Shown: positions 15,689 to 24,985, counted from the first letter of the stretch. The stretch is 35,311 nucleotides of DNA from Pseudomonas folii (GCF_014357575.1 NZ_JACONW010000053.1:1-35311), one strand, 5' to 3'. The notes: a model not told the origin generated them from the letters alone. Numbers and translations are program-made.

Positions 15689-18040
15689 TCATGCCGCCTC
15701 GTCACCAACGTCGATCATGTCGAGAAGCGACCGGGCGGAACCTAGAGCGACTTCCACCGAGCTGGAAGGCGTCTGCCCTTTGTGCAGGGCATGCTCCAGC
15801 TCCAACTCCAGCAAGCCGACAATCACTTCCAGATTTCTGCGCATCTTATGGCCTACATCTGTCATGAAGAGGTTTTTCGCATCATTGACTGCGTTTGCTC
15901 GCTCCTTGGCTTCACACAGTTGCGTTTCCAGTTGCTTGCGCTCGCTGATATCGATCCAGCCACCCAGCAACCCCTGAACCTCGCCGTCGGCGCGATAGAA
16001 AGGCACCGTCCAGTGCAAGGCATCAATCTGCTTGTCTCCCAGACGCATACTGCGGTCAGCGAAAATGGGCTGACGCGTCTCCAGCAGCTTGATGTAATCC
16101 CCGTGCAACTGCTCAGCGGTCTCTTTAGGTATCAGCTCCACATCAATCAAGCGTCGACCATTCATCTGTTCGAAGCTGATCCCCAGACTTTCTTCATAGC
16201 TTCGATTACAGGAGATCAACCGCCCTTTCAGGTCCCTGACGTATACAGGATTGGGTATTCCATCAAACAGCGCATGCTTGAAGATCAATTGGTCGTTAAG
16301 TGCCTCCTCGGCTTTGAGACGCTGATGGATCTGAACCTTGAGACGGCTACTCCAGATCAGCGAAACCAGCCCCAGCGATAGCGCAACGCTGAGCGCCCAA
16401 TACACCCAGCCGGGAATCCGACTCAACAGGCCGGGCTGCTGCACAACAGACGACATCCACTTCGTGCGGATGGCGCGCATCTCACCGACCGGAAACTCTT
16501 CCAGCGCTTTATTGAGGATACTGAGCAGTTCGGGCTGAGACTTGATGACCGACATCCGGTCAGGGGACCACCATCCCTCCACACTTCGGCCGATTTTCAG
16601 CACGCCGCGCGGATCCAGATAAGCGCCTGCCTCGTTCTGAATCGTCGCCACAGCATCCCCGGAAGCGACGAGTTTGCGGGCCTCTTCATAGTTGGCCGTC
16701 AGGATCAAATTTATACGTGGATGTTCGCGCCTTATGATGCCTTCCAGAGCATGGCTGGCAGGCAACGCCAGGGTGCGCCCGGCCAGTTCTCGCAGTGAAT
16801 GCAGAGAAGCCTCCCCTGCGCGCAACACAAATACCCAGCTGTTACCGCCAAACGAATAACTGAAATCGAGCAGCTCCCGACGCTCTGTAGTCTCTGCAAG
16901 CGTCGTATTCATCTGGGCCTGACCGCTACGCAGAAGGTTGAAAGCCTGCTCAATGCTGGAGGCTTCTTCATGCATGAACCGCAGACCGGTGATGCGTGAT
17001 ATTCGATTCAATATATCGACATTAAGCCCTACCCAATGCCCGTCCTTGTCACGGTAGATATAGGGCGGATGCTGCTCAGAAGCGACCGTGACCACCGGGT
17101 GTCTGCCGATCCAGCTTTTTTCGCTACGGCTTAGCGCAATGCGCTGGCTACTGGCGTCAGTGCCCAAACCGAGTGTCCAGCGTCCCAGCACTTCACGAGT
17201 AGTCGCAGACCCAAGACTGGCCAGCGCAGTATCGATCAGGGACAGTAATTGCCCCTGGTCCGAGCGCACAGCAAATGAAAAGCTGTCCTGAGGCAGCAAA
17301 CTGTCGAACTGAACCTGTAATCCAAGATAGGGACGCAATGCTATATAGGAGCGGACAATAACGTCATTACCAATGAAGGCGTCCGCCTCTCCGTGGCTGA
17401 CAGCCTCCATGGCACTGAAGAGGCTGGGGGCAATGATGATTTCGCTCTCAGGGTAGGCGGCTCGCAGAGCCAGAAGGTCCATGTAGCCCTCAAGGACCAC
17501 AACCTTGTTACCCTTGAGCGCCTCCTCCAGACCTCGCCCTCTGCCGCGAGCGACGACGACCGAACGATCATTCATATAGCCCATCGATAACCGTAGATCG
17601 CCGAAACCGCGCTCAAAATCATTGGCAGTGGCGATGATATCGATGGTGCCATCCCGCAGCGCTTTGATTGCGCCCTCGGGTCTGGGGAAGCCGCGCACCT
17701 GCATTCGGACATTCAACTTGCTGCCGATCAGACTCAAATAATCAGCACTGATGCCCTGATACCGGTTGCGATCGCTGGTGATGTCGACCGGCTCATAGTC
17801 GACGGTAGCAACCCCGACTCGTAGCGCGGGTCGATCATCGAGCCATTCACGATCCGAGGCAGACAACACCAGTGGATCCAGAGCGATAAATGGGGCGACA
17901 AGGCTGAACGACAGGCTCCGCTCAGCATGGCTGGGCTGAACGAACAACACAGCCAGGAATAGTGACAGCACACGTAGTGTGCTTTTGATGGGAGCGAGGT
18001 TCTTGCTTTCGAAGGCGCCCCCTTTGCTTGCAATTTTCAC
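15689..18040 (-). CDS. BvgS-like periplasmic sensor lacking a functional kinase core
   Basis: A 783-aa membrane sensor. It has a signal-peptide/anchor region (about 20-39), two tandem SBP_bac_3 periplasmic domains (about 72-290 and 315-532), one TM helix (about 543-564), a PAS domain with its C-cap (about 583-700, ending GGWIDISERKQLE), and a coiled stretch running into a HisKA-like segment (about 718-776). This is the BvgS/EvgS plan. However, the H-box reads DVGHKMRRN rather than the usual SHEIRTP: His731 is kept, but the following acidic residue and the proline are lost. The protein ends about 50 residues later, with no HATPase, receiver or HPt domain. It either signals to another protein or is a decayed kinase. 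No frameshift is obvious. Confidence 0.85.
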   Translation of the reverse strand: MKIASKGGAFESKNLAPIKSTLRVLSLFLAVLFVQPSHAERSLSFSLVAPFIALDPLVLSASDREWLDDRPALRVGVATVDYEPVDITSDRNRYQGISADYLSLIGSKLNVRMQVRGFPRPEGAIKALRDGTIDIIATANDFERGFGDLRLSMGYMNDRSVVVARGRGRGLEEALKGNKVVVLEGYMDLLALRAAYPESEIIIAPSLFSAMEAVSHGEADAFIGNDVIVRSYIALRPYLGLQVQFDSLLPQDSFSFAVRSDQGQLLSLIDTALASLGSATTREVLGRWTLGLGTDASSQRIALSRSEKSWIGRHPVVTVASEQHPPYIYRDKDGHWVGLNVDILNRISRITGLRFMHEEASSIEQAFNLLRSGQAQMNTTLAETTERRELLDFSYSFGGNSWVFVLRAGEASLHSLRELAGRTLALPASHALEGIIRREHPRINLILTANYEEARKLVASGDAVATIQNEAGAYLDPRGVLKIGRSVEGWWSPDRMSVIKSQPELLSILNKALEEFPVGEMRAIRTKWMSSVVQQPGLLSRIPGWVYWALSVALSLGLVSLIWSSRLKVQIHQRLKAEEALNDQLIFKHALFDGIPNPVYVRDLKGRLISCNRSYEESLGISFEQMNGRRLIDVELIPKETAEQLHGDYIKLLETRQPIFADRSMRLGDKQIDALHWTVPFYRADGEVQGLLGGWIDISERKQLETQLCEAKERANAVNDAKNLFMTDVGHKMRRNLEVIVGLLELELEHALHKGQTPSSSVEVALGSARSLLDMIDVGDEAA

Positions 18041-18098
18041 AGCGACTAACTCATCCGTAAGTGTCTAAAACTCCCAAAGTGTGGCATGCAGAAATGGT

Positions 18099-18122
18099 AA
18101 GGCCCGCTGGGGGGCGGGCCTT
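18099..18122 (-). terminator. Probable thrC terminator hairpin
   Basis: AAGGCCCGC (18099-18107) pairs perfectly with GCGGGCCTT (18114-18122) over 9 bp around a 6-base loop, 22 bases after the thrC stop. On the minus strand it is followed by ACCATTTC, a poor T tract. Termination is likely but may be incomplete. Confidence 0.6.
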
Positions 18123-18144
18123 AAGTTGTTACACGGATATACCG

Positions 18145-19554
18145 TTAGAGCGGTTTACCCCGGTTGCCATGCTGACTAACGAAGGCCTGTATGGCTTTCA
18201 GGTCATTAGGCAAAACCGTGCAACGTTCGTCCCGCTCGAACAAATCAGACAAATGTGTAGGTAGCTCTAGCGCTTTTCCTACACCAGCTTTCTCCACTGC
18301 TTCCGGGAATTTGACCGGATGCGCGGTGCCAAGGATCACCATCGGCGTATCGAGGCTGCGACGACAGGCCCTGGCGGCCTTCACACCGATCGCCGTGTGC
18401 GGGTCGAGAACCTCGCCAGTCTTCGCAAAAACATCCGCAATGGTCTCGCAGGTTTCTGCATCGCTGACGGCCAGCGAATCAAACAGCTTGCGGGTTTCGG
18501 TCCAGCGCTCTTCTTCGACGCTGAAACCACCGCCTTGCTTGAAGCTGTCCATCAGACCGGCGAGCGTGGCACCGTTGCGGCCATGCATATCGAACAGCAG
18601 ACGCTCGAAGTTCGACGACACCATGATGTCCATGGATGGCGACAGGGTCGCGTGCAAGGTCTCTTTTACATACTGATTGCCGCTCATGAAGCGGTGCAGA
18701 ATGTCGTTGCGGTTGGTGGCGACGATCAATTGATTGATCGGCAGCCCCATGTTGCGTGCAAGGTAACCCGCGAAAATATCGCCGAAGTTGCCGGTAGGCA
18801 CCGAGAACGACACCGAACGCGCCGGGCCACCCAGCTGCAGCGAAGCGTGGAAGTAGTAGACGATCTGAGCCATGATCCGCGCCCAGTTGATCGAGTTGAC
18901 CGCGACCAGACGCGTGCCCTTGAGAAAGCCCTGATCAGCAAAGCTGTTCTTGACCATTTCCTGGCAGTCGTCGAAGTTGCCTTCCACGGCGATGTTATGG
19001 ATGTTGTCGCCAAAGATGGTCGTCATCTGGCGGCGCTGAACGTCCGATACCCGGTTGTGCGGGTGCAGGATGAAGATGTCGACGTTATCGCACTTGCGGC
19101 AGCCTTCAATGGCCGCAGAGCCGGTATCACCAGATGTTGCACCGATGATCACAACACGCTCGCCACGCTTGGCCAGCACGTAATCCAGCAGACGACCCAG
19201 CAATTGCAGTGCGAAGTCTTTGAATGCCAGCGTCGGGCCGTGGAACAGCTCCAGCACCCACTCGTTGCCATTCAACTGACGCAATGGCGCCACTGAACTG
19301 TGGGCAAACACGCCGTAGGTTTCCTCAAGGATTTTTTTGAAATCCGCATCCGGAATGCTGCCGGTCACGAACGGACGCATCACCCTGAAGGCCAGTTCGT
19401 GATAAGGCAGGCCCGCCCAGGAAGCGATTTCTTCCTGGGTAAAGCGCGGCAGGTTTTCCGGTACGTACAGGCCGCCGTCACTGGCCAGACCAGTCAGCAG
19501 CACGTCTTCGAAATTCAGGGCCGGCGCCTGGCCGCGGGTACTGATGTAGCGCAT
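18145..19554 (-). CDS. thrC: Threonine synthase
   Basis: ThrC converts O-phosphohomoserine to threonine with PLP, the last step of threonine synthesis, and here follows hom directly. The start MRYISTRGQAPALNFEDVLL at 19554 gives 469 aa, the usual Pseudomonas length, and is preferred over an in-frame codon 12 residues earlier; GAAGG lies upstream. The PLP lysine is Lys112 in PTLAFKDFALQLLGR, and IIGATSGDTGSAA is the phosphate-binding glycine loop. SVPTGNFGDIFAGY also fits the long-chain (type 2) threonine synthase class. Confidence 0.97.
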   Translation of the reverse strand: MRYISTRGQAPALNFEDVLLTGLASDGGLYVPENLPRFTQEEIASWAGLPYHELAFRVMRPFVTGSIPDADFKKILEETYGVFAHSSVAPLRQLNGNEWVLELFHGPTLAFKDFALQLLGRLLDYVLAKRGERVVIIGATSGDTGSAAIEGCRKCDNVDIFILHPHNRVSDVQRRQMTTIFGDNIHNIAVEGNFDDCQEMVKNSFADQGFLKGTRLVAVNSINWARIMAQIVYYFHASLQLGGPARSVSFSVPTGNFGDIFAGYLARNMGLPINQLIVATNRNDILHRFMSGNQYVKETLHATLSPSMDIMVSSNFERLLFDMHGRNGATLAGLMDSFKQGGGFSVEEERWTETRKLFDSLAVSDAETCETIADVFAKTGEVLDPHTAIGVKAARACRRSLDTPMVILGTAHPVKFPEAVEKAGVGKALELPTHLSDLFERDERCTVLPNDLKAIQAFVSQHGNRGKPL

Positions 19555-19596
19555 AAAATTCAAACCTTCGGTTTGAGCTTCAAGTTTCAAGCTGCA

Positions 19597-19634
19597 AGCT
19601 GCAAGTCAAAAGCAGTCCGCTTTCACTTGCAGCT
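19597..19634. repeat. Stem-loop repeat between hom and thrC
   Basis: AGCTGCAAGT (19597-19606) pairs with ACTTGCAGCT (19625-19634), and inner AAAGC/GCTTT arms (19609-19613 and 19619-19623) continue the stem. Flanking degenerate copies (TTCAAGCTGCAAG, CTTATAGCTTGCC) show it belongs to an AGCTTGCAGCTTG-type repeat family. It lies inside the hom-thrC transcription unit. Confidence 0.7.
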
Positions 19635-19660
19635 TGTCGCTTATAGCTTGCCGCTCTCAA

Positions 19661-20965
19661 TTAATTGAGATGTTCAACGCGGATCCGGACGACTGGACCA
19701 ACCACGTCCTGCACCGCTTCCAGGGCCTCGATGGCGTCATTCATGCGCTGCTCCACCACACGATGGGTCAACAGAATCATCGGCACCAGGCCGTCATGTT
19801 CTTCGACTTCCTTCTGCATGATCGACTCAATGTTAATCCCGCGCTCCGACAGAATGCTCGCCACCTGGGCCAGTACGCCCGGATGATCCTTGGCCTGGAT
19901 GCGCAGGTAATACGCGCTTTCGCAGGCTTCGATCGGCAGAATCGGGTGAGCAGACAACGAGTCAGGCTGGAACGCCAGATGCGGTACGCGGTTCTCCGGG
20001 TCGGAGGTCATCGCACGCACCACATCCACCAGATCGGCAACCACTGAAGAAGCAGTAGGCTCCATGCCAGCGCCAGCGCCATAGAACAGCGTCGAACCGG
20101 CAGCGTCGCCATTGACCATCACCGCGTTCATCACGCCATTGACGTTGGCAATCAGTCGGTCAGCAGGAATCAGCGTCGGGTGTACGCGCAACTCGATACC
20201 GGCAGGCGTGCTGCGCGCTACGCCAAGGTGCTTGATGCGATAACCCAGCGCTTCGGCGTAATTCACGTCGGCAGTGGTCAGTTTGGTGATGCCTTCGGTG
20301 TAGGCCTTGTCAAACTGCAACGGGATACCAAAGGCAATGGACGCCAGAATGGTCAGCTTGTGTGCAGCATCAATACCTTCGACATCGAACGTCGGATCGG
20401 CTTCGGCATAACCCAGCGCCTGGGCTTCCGCCAGAACGTCTGGGAAGGCGCGGCCTTTCTCGCGCATTTCGGTCAGGATGAAGTTACCGGTGCCATTAAT
20501 GATCCCGGCAACCCAGTTGATGCGGTTGGCCGACAGACCTTCACGAATTGCCTTGATGACCGGGATACCGCCGGCGACCGCAGCTTCAAACGCTACGATC
20601 ACGCCCTTCTCACGCGCCTTGGCGAAAATTTCGTTACCGTGCACGGCAATCAGCGCTTTGTTGGCAGTGACTACGTGCTTGCCGTTTTCAATGGCCTTGA
20701 GAACCAGGTCGCGGGCTACGGTATAGCCGCCGATCAGTTCAATGACGATATCGATTTCAGGGTTGGTTGCCACCGCGAAGACGTCGCTGGTGGTCGGTGT
20801 ACCGGTAATCTGGCAGTTGGGGTTTGGCGTACGCAGGGCAATTTGTGCCACTTCGATTCCACGACCCGCGCGGCGGGCAATTTCCTCGGCGTTACGCTTA
20901 AGTACGTTGAAGGTACCGCCACCGACGGTACCCAGCCCACAGATGCCTACTTTGACCGGATTCAC
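19661..20965 (-). CDS. hom: Homoserine dehydrogenase
   Basis: Hom reduces aspartate-semialdehyde to homoserine with NAD(P)H, feeding threonine and methionine synthesis; thrC follows. A GTG start at 20965 is chosen because GGGGAG lies six bases upstream and it yields 434 aa, the usual Pseudomonas length; the frame runs open for 20 more codons upstream. The N-terminus has the dinucleotide-binding GLGTVGGG (10-17). The substrate region includes GTGNFILTEM and AQALGYAEADPTFDVEGIDA. A C-terminal ACT domain (about 352-434, starting YYLRIQAKDHPGVLAQ) suggests allosteric feedback, probably by threonine. Confidence 0.96.
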   Translation of the reverse strand: MNPVKVGICGLGTVGGGTFNVLKRNAEEIARRAGRGIEVAQIALRTPNPNCQITGTPTTSDVFAVATNPEIDIVIELIGGYTVARDLVLKAIENGKHVVTANKALIAVHGNEIFAKAREKGVIVAFEAAVAGGIPVIKAIREGLSANRINWVAGIINGTGNFILTEMREKGRAFPDVLAEAQALGYAEADPTFDVEGIDAAHKLTILASIAFGIPLQFDKAYTEGITKLTTADVNYAEALGYRIKHLGVARSTPAGIELRVHPTLIPADRLIANVNGVMNAVMVNGDAAGSTLFYGAGAGMEPTASSVVADLVDVVRAMTSDPENRVPHLAFQPDSLSAHPILPIEACESAYYLRIQAKDHPGVLAQVASILSERGINIESIMQKEVEEHDGLVPMILLTHRVVEQRMNDAIEALEAVQDVVGPVVRIRVEHLN

Positions 20966-21067
20966 TATGAACTCCCCGTAAAACGGCCGGCTTGGAACCG
21001 ACCGTGGAAAACAGCCGTGCATCACACACGGCTCTCTATTTACTCAACGGTCATGGGACGCGCTGAC

Positions 21068-21808
21068 TTATTTGGCGCCGAGCGCCAGCTTGGCCACTTG
21101 TGCAGCGGGTTGGTAACCCGGAATCAACTGGCCGTCAGCCAAAACGATGGCCGGTGTGCCGTTCACACCGATCGATTGGCCCATTTCAAATTGTTTGGTC
21201 ACAGGGTTGGCGCATTTAGGCGCCTCGATGTTCTTGCCATCGACCATGCGGTCCATGGCAGCCTTGCGATCCTTGGAGCACCAGACAGCCTGCAGTTGTT
21301 CGTCGCCCGGCGAGCCCAGCCCTTGACGCGGGAAAGCAACGTAACGGACTTCGATACCCATCTTGTTCAACTGCGGCACTTCAGCGTGAAGTTTGTGGCA
21401 GTACGGGCAGGTGGTGTCGGTGAACACAGTGATGTGCGATTTGGTTTCACCAATGGCCGGGTACACCACCATTTCGGCGGTCGGAATACCATTGATGGTC
21501 TTGGCGATAGCCAGACGCTCGGTCTTCTCGGTCAGGTTGACCGGCTTGCCATCCTGAATCTGGAACAGATAGCCCTGCATCACGAACTGGCCGTCCGCAC
21601 TGGCATACAGTACACGGCCGCCCTTGAGCTTGACTTCGTACAGACCACTCAACGGGCTGGCCCCGATGCTTTCTACCGGCAGCTCGAGTTTGAGCGACTC
21701 CAGGGTCTTGCGAATGGCTTGGTCGGCGGGCGCATCCGCCTGGGCGAACAGGCTGAAGGTACTGGCCAACGCAACGGCTGCGGCGGCGATAATCGTGGTC
21801 ACGCGCAT
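21068..21808 (-). CDS. dsbC: Periplasmic thiol:disulfide isomerase DsbC
   Basis: DsbC reshuffles wrong disulfides in periplasmic proteins and is kept reduced by DsbD. The start MRVTTIIAAAAVAL at 21808 (246 aa) is preferred over an in-frame upstream ATG because GAGGAG precedes it and it exposes a proper signal peptide cleaved near Ala24 (FAQA). An N-terminal dimerisation domain (about 25-85) leads to a thioredoxin-like domain with active site CPYC (134-137). GVNGTPAIVL holds the cis-proline, and a second cysteine pair (AVWCSKDRK, APKCANP) is typical of DsbC. It lies between xerD and hom, about 102 bp before hom. Confidence 0.96.
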   Translation of the reverse strand: MRVTTIIAAAAVALASTFSLFAQADAPADQAIRKTLESLKLELPVESIGASPLSGLYEVKLKGGRVLYASADGQFVMQGYLFQIQDGKPVNLTEKTERLAIAKTINGIPTAEMVVYPAIGETKSHITVFTDTTCPYCHKLHAEVPQLNKMGIEVRYVAFPRQGLGSPGDEQLQAVWCSKDRKAAMDRMVDGKNIEAPKCANPVTKQFEMGQSIGVNGTPAIVLADGQLIPGYQPAAQVAKLALGAK

Positions 21809-21958
21809 GAAAACTCCTCGGGCGGTGGGCAGACTGGCTTGGGCAAAAAAAGCGCCCGTCAGCTTCAATCTGCGAAACCGGCAAAGACTATCACATTAGG
21901 GCCGTAAACCTTAGCCGGAACGATGCAAGACTTGCCCCTAAACCTGCAGTGACTGCGC

Positions 21959-22855
21959 TCAGCCGCGAGGGTGGTGTTTGGCATGCATGTCCTGCAATCT
22001 GGCGCGGGCGACATGGGTATAGATTTGTGTCGTGGACAAGTCACTGTGCCCCAACAGCATCTGCACCACTCGCAAGTCAGCGCCATGATTGAGTAAGTGG
22101 GTTGCGAAAGCGTGCCGCAATGTATGAGGCGACAGTGACTTGCTGATACCCGCAACCATGGCCTGATGCTTGATCCGGTGCCAGAAGGTCTGACGAGTCA
22201 TTTGCTCGCCCCGCTGACTGGGAAACAACACATCACTGGGACGCCCCGCCAGCAGCTCATCACGAGCACCGCGCATGTATCGCTCAATCCAGACAATGGC
22301 TTCTTCACCCATGGGCACCAGACGCTCTTTGCTGCCTTTGCCCATGACTCGCAACACACCTTGACGCAGGTTGACCTGCTCCAGGGTCAGACTGATCAGT
22401 TCGGTTACTCGCAAGCCACAGGCATAAAGCACTTCCAGCATGGCTTTATCCCGCTGTCCGATAGCTTCGCTCAGATCAGGCGCAGCCAGTAATGCGTCAA
22501 CGTCCGCTTCCGACAATGATTTGGGCAGCGGTCTGCCAAGCTGGGGCATGTCCACTTGCAACGTGGGATCGATCTGGATCAGTTTTTCGCGCAGCAGATA
22601 GCGGTAAAAGCCACGTGCACCGGAGAGAAATCGGGCTGTAGAGCGCGGCTTATAGGCCTTGTCCACTCGCCAGGCCAGGTGATCAAGAATCGCCGAGCGT
22701 CCGACATTGATCAGTTGCAGGCCTTGTTCCTGCAACCAGCCGTTGAACAGGGCAAGGTCACTGCGATAGGCATCGCGCGTGTTATCCGAAAGCCCTTTCT
22801 CCAGCCAGAGAGCATCGAGAAATCGGTCGATCAGAGGGTCATCGATGGCAGGCAT
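21959..22855 (-). CDS. xerD: Site-specific tyrosine recombinase XerD
   Basis: XerD, with XerC, resolves chromosome dimers at dif during division and is controlled by FtsK. The frame is open far upstream, but MPAIDDPLIDRFLDALWLEK at 22855 gives exactly 298 aa, the family length. The catalytic residues all fall where expected: Arg149 (CGLRVTEL), Lys173 (GKGSKER), His244 and Arg247 (SPHTLRHAFATH), His270 (LLGHSDLS) and nucleophile Tyr279 (QIYTHV). It is a housekeeping recombinase, not part of a mobile element. dsbC follows 150 bp downstream. Confidence 0.97.
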   Translation of the reverse strand: MPAIDDPLIDRFLDALWLEKGLSDNTRDAYRSDLALFNGWLQEQGLQLINVGRSAILDHLAWRVDKAYKPRSTARFLSGARGFYRYLLREKLIQIDPTLQVDMPQLGRPLPKSLSEADVDALLAAPDLSEAIGQRDKAMLEVLYACGLRVTELISLTLEQVNLRQGVLRVMGKGSKERLVPMGEEAIVWIERYMRGARDELLAGRPSDVLFPSQRGEQMTRQTFWHRIKHQAMVAGISKSLSPHTLRHAFATHLLNHGADLRVVQMLLGHSDLSTTQIYTHVARARLQDMHAKHHPRG

Positions 22856-22917
22856 AGTTATTCGCGCTTGAGCAGTGCTACATGAGGTACTGACTGAGGA
22901 CAATAAAACCCCAGACA

Positions 22918-22947
22918 CAAAAAAGCAGCCCGTAGGCTGCTTTTTTT
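22918..22947. terminator. Terminator after rplS, bidirectional in form
   Basis: AGCAGCC (22924-22930) and GGCTGCT (22935-22941) form a 7-bp stem with loop CGTA, flanked by A's on the left and a T run on the right. On the minus strand the hairpin is followed by TTTTTTGTG, ending the rpsP-rimM-trmD-rplS operon about 25 bases after the rplS stop. Confidence 0.92.
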
Positions 22948-22964
22948 GCATCAGAAAACTGTAC

Positions 22965-23315
22965 TCAGGACAGTTTTTCCTTGATGCGCGCTGCTTTACC
23001 GGACAGGTCACGCAGGTAGTACAGTTTGGCTTTGCGAACGTCACCGCGACGTTTCACAGCCAGGCTGTCGATTTGCGGGCTGTAGGTCTGGAAAGTACGC
23101 TCAACGCCAACACCGTTGGAGATTTTACGAACAGTGAAAGCACTGTTCACGCCACGGTTACGCTTGGCAATTACTACGCCTTCGAACGCCTGCAGACGAG
23201 CGCGGTCGCCTTCCTTCACTTTCACCTGAACGACAACAGTGTCGCCCGGGGCAAAGGTAGGGATCTCTTTGGTCATCTGCTCTGCTTCGAGTGCAAGGAT
23301 GATTTTGTTAGTCAT
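22965..23315 (-). CDS. rplS: 50S ribosomal protein L19
   Basis: L19 sits at the 30S-50S interface. The 116-aa protein is full length with typical segments ([69 protein letters not shown]). AGGAG lies upstream of the ATG. It is the last gene of the ribosomal operon, 42 bp after trmD, and is followed by a strong terminator. Confidence 0.98.
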   Translation of the reverse strand: MTNKIILALEAEQMTKEIPTFAPGDTVVVQVKVKEGDRARLQAFEGVVIAKRNRGVNSAFTVRKISNGVGVERTFQTYSPQIDSLAVKRRGDVRKAKLYYLRDLSGKAARIKEKLS

Positions 23316-23357
23316 GCTGTGCTCCTAAGGTAAATCGTCCGATCTACCATCGATACG

Positions 23358-24110
23358 TTAACTATCGTCCCGTTCGCGGATGTATTCCGCGAGCAGCTTC
23401 TTCTCTTCTCCAGAAAGCGAGCGGCTTTCCAGAAGATCGGCGCGTCGTTCATAGGTCCGCCCAAGGGACTGCTGTAAACGCCAACGCCGGATATGCGCGT
23501 GATTGCCACTTAGCAACACGTCGGGAACACGCTGATCCGCATACACCTCCGGCCGGGTGTAATGCGGGCAATCCAGCAGACCATCAGTGAAGGAATCTTC
23601 CTCCGCAGAGTCCGCATGCCCTAAAGCTCCAGGCAGCAGCCGCGTAACCGCATCGATAAGCACCATTGCCGGCAGCTCGCCACCAGACAATACATAGTCA
23701 CCAATCGACCACTCTTCATCGACATAAGCATCAATAAAACGCTCGTCAATGCCTTCATAACGACCGGCGATGAGGATAATCGCTTCCTCCTGCGCCAGTT
23801 CGCGTACCGCAGACTGATTCAGTTGGCGGCCTTGTGGCGACAGGTAAATCACCTTCGCCGCATCCCCTGCTGCTTGCCTGGCCTGAACCAGAGCATCTTC
23901 CAGAGGCTTGATCTTCATCACCATGCCCGGACCACCGCCAAATGGGCGATCGTCAACAGTGTGATGTCGATCCGTGGTGTAGTCCCGCGGATTCCAACAA
24001 GTCAGCTGTAACAGCCCTTGTTTCACCGCACGGCTGGTAATGCCGTAATCGCTGATGGCGGAAAACATCTCGGGAAACAGACTGATCACTTCTATGCGCA
24101 GGCTAGCCAT
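23358..24110 (-). CDS. trmD: tRNA (guanine37-N1)-methyltransferase TrmD
   Basis: TrmD methylates G37 of tRNAs with SAM, preventing +1 frameshifting. The 250-aa SPOUT enzyme has SPQGRQLNQ (from 91), GRYEGIDER (from 116) and [11 protein letters not shown] (135-145), which form the trefoil knot. The catalytic aspartate is in EDSF (Asp172), followed by [13 protein letters not shown]. It begins 3 bp after rimM. Confidence 0.97.
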   Translation of the reverse strand: MASLRIEVISLFPEMFSAISDYGITSRAVKQGLLQLTCWNPRDYTTDRHHTVDDRPFGGGPGMVMKIKPLEDALVQARQAAGDAAKVIYLSPQGRQLNQSAVRELAQEEAIILIAGRYEGIDERFIDAYVDEEWSIGDYVLSGGELPAMVLIDAVTRLLPGALGHADSAEEDSFTDGLLDCPHYTRPEVYADQRVPDVLLSGNHAHIRRWRLQQSLGRTYERRADLLESRSLSGEEKKLLAEYIRERDDS

Positions 24111-24113
24111 TGC

Positions 24114-24650
24114 TTAGAAGTCCGAATCCCATTCCACCTTCATCTCGCCAGCTTCCAGGTCAACCACCAACACGCATTGCTCTGTATAGGGCAACAAACG
24201 TTCGCGATCATCCAGGCTGCCAGCGCAGGGCTTGACCACCATTACATCATTCGAGCCCGTCTCCAGCAGATGATCGATCTTCCCGAGCAATTGCCCTTGA
24301 TGGTCGATAACCTTGAGACCCTCCAGCTGGTACCAGTAGTACTCGCCGTCGGTCAGATCAGGGAACAGGTTGCGCGGCACACAGATTTCAAAACCGGCCA
24401 GAAGACGAGCTTCTTCACGGTCATCGAGACCTTTGAGCTTTGCGACCAGGAACTTGTTTTGCAAGCGTCCGCTGACCAGCTCTACCTGCTTAACGCTGCC
24501 TTCGCGCCGAAGCGTCCAGGTTTTGTAATCCAACAGGTTTCCAATCGGATCAGTAAAGGAAAAGACCTTCACTTCGCCGCGAACGCCATGTACCGAATAA
24601 ATCTTGCCAATGACGATCAAGTCGTCGGCAGTCGTTGGCGCCGCGTTCAT
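24114..24650 (-). CDS. rimM: Ribosome maturation factor RimM
   Basis: RimM assists assembly of the 30S head around S19. The 178-aa protein has an N-terminal RimM domain (IGKIYSVHGVRGEVKV, about 13-90) and a C-terminal PRC-barrel (DGEYYWYQLEGLKV onward, ending PYTEQCVLVVDLEAGEMKVEW). It starts 5 bp after rpsP and ends 3 bp before trmD, so it is tightly co-transcribed. Confidence 0.97.
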   Translation of the reverse strand: MNAAPTTADDLIVIGKIYSVHGVRGEVKVFSFTDPIGNLLDYKTWTLRREGSVKQVELVSGRLQNKFLVAKLKGLDDREEARLLAGFEICVPRNLFPDLTDGEYYWYQLEGLKVIDHQGQLLGKIDHLLETGSNDVMVVKPCAGSLDDRERLLPYTEQCVLVVDLEAGEMKVEWDSDF

Positions 24651-24655
24651 ATTGC

Positions 24656-24913
24656 TCAGGCCGCGACCTTGGTCTTGGCGTGTTCTTTCAGCAACTGGGC
24701 AACGCGCTCGGATGTTTGTGCACCCACGCTCAGCCAGTAGTTAACGCGCTCTTCGTTCACGGACAAACGAACTTCCTGACCACGGGCAACCGGGTTGAAG
24801 AAGCCAATTTGTTCCTTGTGCGAACCGTCGCGCGCATTGCGGCTATCGGTAACAGTCAGGTGGTAAAACGGGCGCTTTTTGGAGCCGCCCAGGGCAAGAC
24901 GAATGGTTAGCAT
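24656..24913 (-). CDS. rpsP: 30S ribosomal protein S16
   Basis: S16 is an early-binding 30S protein. The start [20 protein letters not shown] at 24913 gives 85 aa, the family size; the longer open frame upstream overlaps the promoter and is not used. [14 protein letters not shown] and the C-terminal [13 protein letters not shown] are characteristic. It is the first gene of rpsP-rimM-trmD-rplS. Confidence 0.97.
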   Translation of the reverse strand: MLTIRLALGGSKKRPFYHLTVTDSRNARDGSHKEQIGFFNPVARGQEVRLSVNEERVNYWLSVGAQTSERVAQLLKEHAKTKVAA

Positions 24914-24985
24914 TGAACATCGTTCCTGTAGTCGGTGCTGCAAATCTAAGATGCACAGCGGGCATAGGTGCCCGAAAGGCCGCAT

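Noticed and set aside
20966..21025. Upstream ATG for homoserine dehydrogenase
   Set aside because: The GTG at 20965 has a strong ribosome binding site and gives the standard 434-aa product.
20180..21907. 575-aa plus-strand ORF opposite hom and dsbC
   Set aside because: It is antisense to two well-identified genes and shows no domain signature.
21959..22855. Tyrosine recombinase as sign of a genomic island
   Set aside because: Length, residue spacing and context identify housekeeping XerD; no attachment-site repeats or other mobile genes are near.
22856..23044. 63-residue N-terminal extension of XerD in the open frame
   Set aside because: It crosses the rplS terminator and overlaps rplS; the 298-aa form matches the family exactly.
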